Shown in pieces: positions 32,580 to 36,295 of a stretch of 36,295 nt of DNA (within the stretch, counting starts at the first letter, position 1; each line of letters begins with the position of its first letter). The notes under the pieces are model-generated. The model did no database searches. It saw only the letters and a program-made list of their open reading frames with translations, and had not been told where the DNA came from. The position numbers were made by a program, and so were the translations under genes. Source of the DNA: Suillus spraguei (Eukaryota; Basidiomycota; Agaricomycetes; Boletales; Suillaceae); NCBI GenBank assembly GCA_016800925.1, contig JABCPU010000594.1:1-36295 (forward strand), written 5' to 3'.

Positions 32580-34053
32580 TCATCTGGCCTCAGGATGATT
32601 CTGCATCATACGCCTAAGCTCCCCTTCTGGAACCCTCGTTTCAAATTCAATAGCACCAGGGAAATTTGGTGTCATCACTTTTGAGGATCCCATGTCACCC
32701 TGTGGCTTCGTAGGATCCAGACTGAGCTTGAAGGCCAAAGGATAAGAAGCGGATTTATGAACACCGACCTGTAGCATTTCATATAACATCGGGACATTAT
32801 GCGCGTGTAAAGAACTCTAACCTGTCCGCAATGTGTGTCGACCTGGGTATGCACTGGAAAGACATTGGAAATATATCACAAGAGACGGTGCTTACCGCCG
32901 ACCAAACCCATATACAAAGAATGCGAGATCGTCCCTCAAGCAAACCTTGGTCGTCAACCCAGCGTTGGAGCTTGAATGCACCAAGCTCGGGATAAGGCTT
33001 CTGGATCTCGCGAAATGGCCCTAAGGCGGTGACAATTTGATAGGACGTTATATCTTCAAGGATATTGGACTTACCAGAGGTTGCCAACTACCGTAGTTCC
33101 AGCAGGAATGCAATAGTTTTCCTGCAGAAGGATGTCAGATTATCCTGCGGACAATAAATCGTTCAAAGAGCACCTTCCAAAATGACATCTTCAGTCGTTC
33201 GGTGAGGCAATCCTGTAGGCATGGTTTATGTAAACTTCAGGTGCAGGACCGACCGCTCAAGACTCACCACCTTCGGCCAATGGTCTCCATCTCAAACCTC
33301 AGAGATGAAGGCTGTCAGAAGAGGAAGGGATGATCTGTCGGCAAATGTCGGTGCTTTGGCAGAGAAATCATTCAATTGACAGACCTAGGGTGGCAAAATC
33401 GAATACGTTCTTGGCTTGTGACATCTGCAAAGGCTCATACACCTCAGCTGATTTGGGCTGAAGATGCGTATGGAGTGCCCTGCACCGCATTGAAAAGTAA
33501 TATTGGGGCTGTTTGAGCCCTTACAGCATCGCGGTGACGAACCTACGCATCCGACGGAACCTGTCCCCAACGGGCGCCAAACCGATGGATCTCCATTATA
33601 TCCATCGCGGCCTACCACGAAACATGGAGTCTGAAGCCTGATCATCATGTATCATAAATATTTGAAGGGACTGACATTGTATCGACCGATAATCACGACG
33701 GTCTGGATTCCTGAACGAATAGTAATCAAAGGACCATACTCCTCAATCCACTGCGCTATAGTGAGAGATACGCTGAGCAGGAATGGGGTAAAATTAGATT
33801 ACGAAAACGAAAAAGCCAGTATGAAACTTCACTTGCTGTCAGGTAAAAAAAAAGCCCGAAGTCGTCAAGTGGGAGGAGAAGGAGGTAGGCAGTATTTACG
33901 AAGGCAAGTACGGATAATCACTCCTGTAGCCGCAACGCAAGCTGCAGCACCGAGAACAAGCTGCGTGTTGCCAAAAAATACACAGGTCAGGCAGCTGCAA
34001 CGTGAGGGATCGAGGAGTGGAGAGAGATAGGACGAACCTGGTAGAAAGTGCAT
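32580..34053 (-). pseudogene. Cytochrome P450 remnant: central deletion, frameshifts, heme cysteine lost
   Basis: Pieces in order (high to low). A membrane anchor with proline hinge CLPPSPP ends near 33905. Then WIEEYGPLITIRSGIQTVVIIG near 33750, and GDRFRRMRR plus ALHTHLQPKSAEVYEPLQ, joined over an intron, near 33560-33420. PTFADRSSLPLLTAF sits near 33330, RWRPLAEGG/LPHRTTEDVI near 33270-33190, NYCIPAGTTVVGN near 33105, FKLQRWVDDQGLL near 32950, FFVYGFGRR near 32900, and a C terminus ending MQNHPEAR. About 200 residues including the I-helix are missing near 33350. Frame breaks occur near 33295, 33120 and 32930 and just after the heme loop. The heme cysteine codon is TAC (32847-32849). It was probably a membrane-bound fungal P450 oxidising a terpenoid. 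Confidence 0.85.
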
Positions 34054-35480
34054 CCAAGTTATTTAAATGAAGCATCCCACGCAAACCCTACTACAGGGAG
34101 ATACGGAGACCGGGTGTATCATATCCATTATGTGTTACTCCACTTAATTTATTTGACAAGGCACAGTCGGGGTCGAATGATTGCTTCAGAAAACAGAACG
34201 CAGTAAGCAAACACGCGATACACGTAAACCGAGCAAGAATTCGGTCAGAGTCAGCGCCCATAAAGTTAATCCTGAATTTGATCGGCGTACTGATTGATAG
34301 CCTAGTACACTGACTATGGGCGTCAACTTTGACGCGTGCGGGTAGGTCAGCAAAACGAGTATGATGATGATCGATGGAGAGTGCTCACTGCAGGAGTTTC
34401 GAGTACATGTGCATATGGTGCAGTTTACATGACTGACTCGGAGTCTTGAAACCAGGAAGCAGAGTTAGCGGAGAATCTTTCGAATGTTTCTAGACTTTGT
34501 CGCAGTGAATATGTATGCGCGCTCCACGTTGACAATATGGATTACTATCAAGGGCCTCATAGATGGTCACGAGTCTATTCATCAATGATGATGTAATGAT
34601 GTTACGTGATCTCAGCTTATCGTATAGAAGCGGTTAATAAGAGCAGCTTGTTTGGAGCGACCCATTGGTTTGCTTGGTGCTGACATTATGCAAATAGTAA
34701 TGTTCCAGCCCAGCTTGAGCTCAAAGCCAGGGCTTAGGCTTAGGAAATTTAGAACCTGAGCCGTGAGCCCAAAGCCAGGCTCAACAGGCCGCAGCTCGAG
34801 GCCTAGCATATGAACAGTCATCTACCAATGTATCATCACTCTAGGGTTGCTTTGTATCGAAGCTTGCATTGTATACGACTAAATGGAAGTCTCAGGAGTT
34901 GACTAATCAATTGTAAGAGCGCACTTGCAAACAGATCTGAGGTCAAATGTAGTCTGCTAGGTTAGGACGGAGAAGGGACTGGACTACGAAGGCTTCACCT
35001 TCGTAGTCGGTGGGGAAGCAGTGGGACAGCCGCATGGCATGATGTCATACCTTCACGCCTCTTGCCAAGCCAACTACTTTATCCGGATCGGCGCAAATCG
35101 TGCTGATCTGGATTCTTCGTTGGTGGGAACAGTAGATGACCTCATGAGAGACGAGCTTGTTAAGATACGTCCTGGGTGCAAAAGACATCGACAGTATCAT
35201 GTTTGCTCACAGTAGACATGCCTATCGCTTACATGAATGAAATGACCATCACCTTACAAACGCTGTAGTATCCGATATGAAGGCGTGTGCATGTAGGGGT
35301 AATGAATGCGGGTTATACAAGTGCCAAGTGCCAAAAATACTACGTCTGTAAATTATAGATAAAAGTCAGAAAAAACTCGAGTCTTGCATCATCGCAGATC
35401 CACAATCTCTAACGGGATATCTTTCATTTGCACGTGCCCCTTGTCTGCATCCTAAATAACCGTTCAATAGCTGTGGACGA
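34054..35480. other. Gene-poor stretch with a repeat-like low-complexity patch
   Basis: No gene recognised. At 34705-34800 variants of GAGCYCAAAGCCAGG recur (34719 and 34767) amid other AGCC/GGCTT motifs, which looks like a decayed repeat. The hairpin at 34982-35008 is listed separately. Confidence 0.45.
34982..35008. repeat. Perfect 11-bp hairpin
   Basis: GACTACGAAGG (34982-34992), loop CTTCA, CCTTCGTAGTC (34998-35008). A perfect stem, not within any recognised gene. It could be a palindromic regulatory site, a structured RNA element or a chance foldback. Confidence 0.7.
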
Positions 35481-35486
35481 ACCACT

Positions 35487-36290
35487 TCAGGAGTTACGCA
35501 CTGTATAAATCGGCACCTCTGGATGTGGGTGGAAGGCTTCCTTAACATTGCAGTCCAAAATTGTTTGCAAGCCTGGAGGATCGGTGAGGCGGAAAATTCC
35601 GAAGCTAACCATGAAAAAATTAAGACAAAAGTCGTATGAACAATGCGGTACGCACTTGGGAGTGAACTTTGGGCGCAAACAACGGCAAAAAGACTCTGGA
35701 AGCATACGCTGAAACCCAGAATGTGTATGTAGATCAACTGACGACATAAAACCTTTGCAGAAGTATTGGTTGAACGAAAGGTTGTGCTAAATTTATGGAC
35801 TCACAAGATTGTGAAGGATGCGTGTGTATCTAACGAAGATCGTTAGACGCCGACGCATAGATAGCCGGAGGAAACATACCCATCCCAAGGTAATCAAGAT
35901 CTTTCTTCCGTGAATTGAAGGACAAGCTCTTCCTCATCCATGGTGCAAGTATCGCTTGTTGAGTGCTGCTTTGGAATCAGGAGTGTCGTGACAGTAAATT
36001 TATTTCCTCTGTCTTTTCCAAGCAATAGTCCACAAGTTTTCGCGATTTCGTGCCGTATTCAGCGACGCGATAGATAGGAACCGTGGACAGGCATTCTCGT
36101 GGCAAGTTCACGGTTTTCAGGTCGGGTACTTGGACAGGATCACTGGCTTTACGAGTGATCCGTGCAGACTCTTGGGAAGCAGTCCGTACCGGTCACCATC
36201 GATGTGACGTACGGGAGGGGTGGGTGTGGAGGCGTAGCCTGAGGAAGCTCGTTGAAAGGGAAGAATATGGGCTGCAGAATCAAAGTAGAA
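35487..36290 (-). other. Possible unrecognised intron-rich gene at the right edge
   Basis: Several short open stretches on the minus strand look protein-like and are bounded by splice-like signals. They are DPVQVPDLKTVNLPRECLST near 36130, ILAPWMRKSLSFNSRKKDLD near 35920 (followed by GTATGT...GTTAG), LHTHSGFQRMLPESFCRC near 35710, and GIFRLTDPPGLQTILD with HPHPEVPIYTV near 35570 (preceded by GTGCGT...GGTTAG). I could not link all exons in one phase, nor recognise the family. It may be a decayed gene or may continue past the window. Confidence 0.3.
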
Positions 36291-36295
36291 CATCG

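Noticed and set aside
33540..33600. Stop codon after the P450 FRRMRR motif taken as a lesion
   Set aside because: A GTTCGT...GTGCAG intron restores RRMRRALHTHLQPK, so that stop is intronic. Other lesions remain.

Overview
The window looks like nuclear DNA of a mushroom-forming basidiomycete (Agaricomycete). The genes carry 42-70 nt GT-AG introns. They include a basidiomycete-type sesquiterpene synthase, a fungal multi-pass membrane family, a MYND-finger protein and a fungal squalene epoxidase. A Tad-like non-LTR retrotransposon and a pogo-like DNA transposon are also present. No rRNA, tRNA or CRISPR array was recognised. All exon models below were built by eye from splice signals and paralogue comparison.

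Layout. (1) 1-6322: a non-LTR retrotransposon on the minus strand, poly(A) tail at the left edge. ORF1 is intact and ORF2 is broken by frameshifts. Its 5' end cuts into membrane gene A. (2) 6323-15100: three tandem copies (A, B, C) of a four-exon membrane-protein gene of unknown function, with duplicated intergenic DNA. (3) 15100-21460: a mostly gene-free stretch, then a complete five-exon squalene epoxidase, and convergent to it a two-exon S33 (proline iminopeptidase-like) hydrolase. (4) 20793-26418: a fourth, dead copy (D) of the membrane gene bracketed by two direct repeats of about 0.65 kb. These repeats hold the 5' flank and first exons of a MYND-finger gene. The right repeat leads into the rest of that gene (26140-27605), the left one is a dead fragment. 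(5) 28051-29357: a complete six-exon sesquiterpene synthase, minus strand. (6) 31544-32301: an internally deleted pogo-like transposon with perfect 21-bp terminal inverted repeats and TA target duplication. (7) 32580-34053: a wrecked cytochrome P450, same strand as the synthase, lacking the heme-binding cysteine and its middle third. (8) 34.05-36.3 kb: no confident gene, perhaps an unrecognised intron-rich gene at the right edge.

How it fits together. Synthase plus P450 look like the remnant of a small terpenoid cluster whose oxidase has died. The squalene epoxidase lies 9 kb away and may or may not be linked in function. The membrane-gene array shows four fates of a recent expansion: A cut by a retrotransposon, B stopped by one nonsense codon, C open but without signal peptide and with one intron turned into coding sequence, D multiply broken. 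The B and D nonsense codons fall at exactly the same codon.
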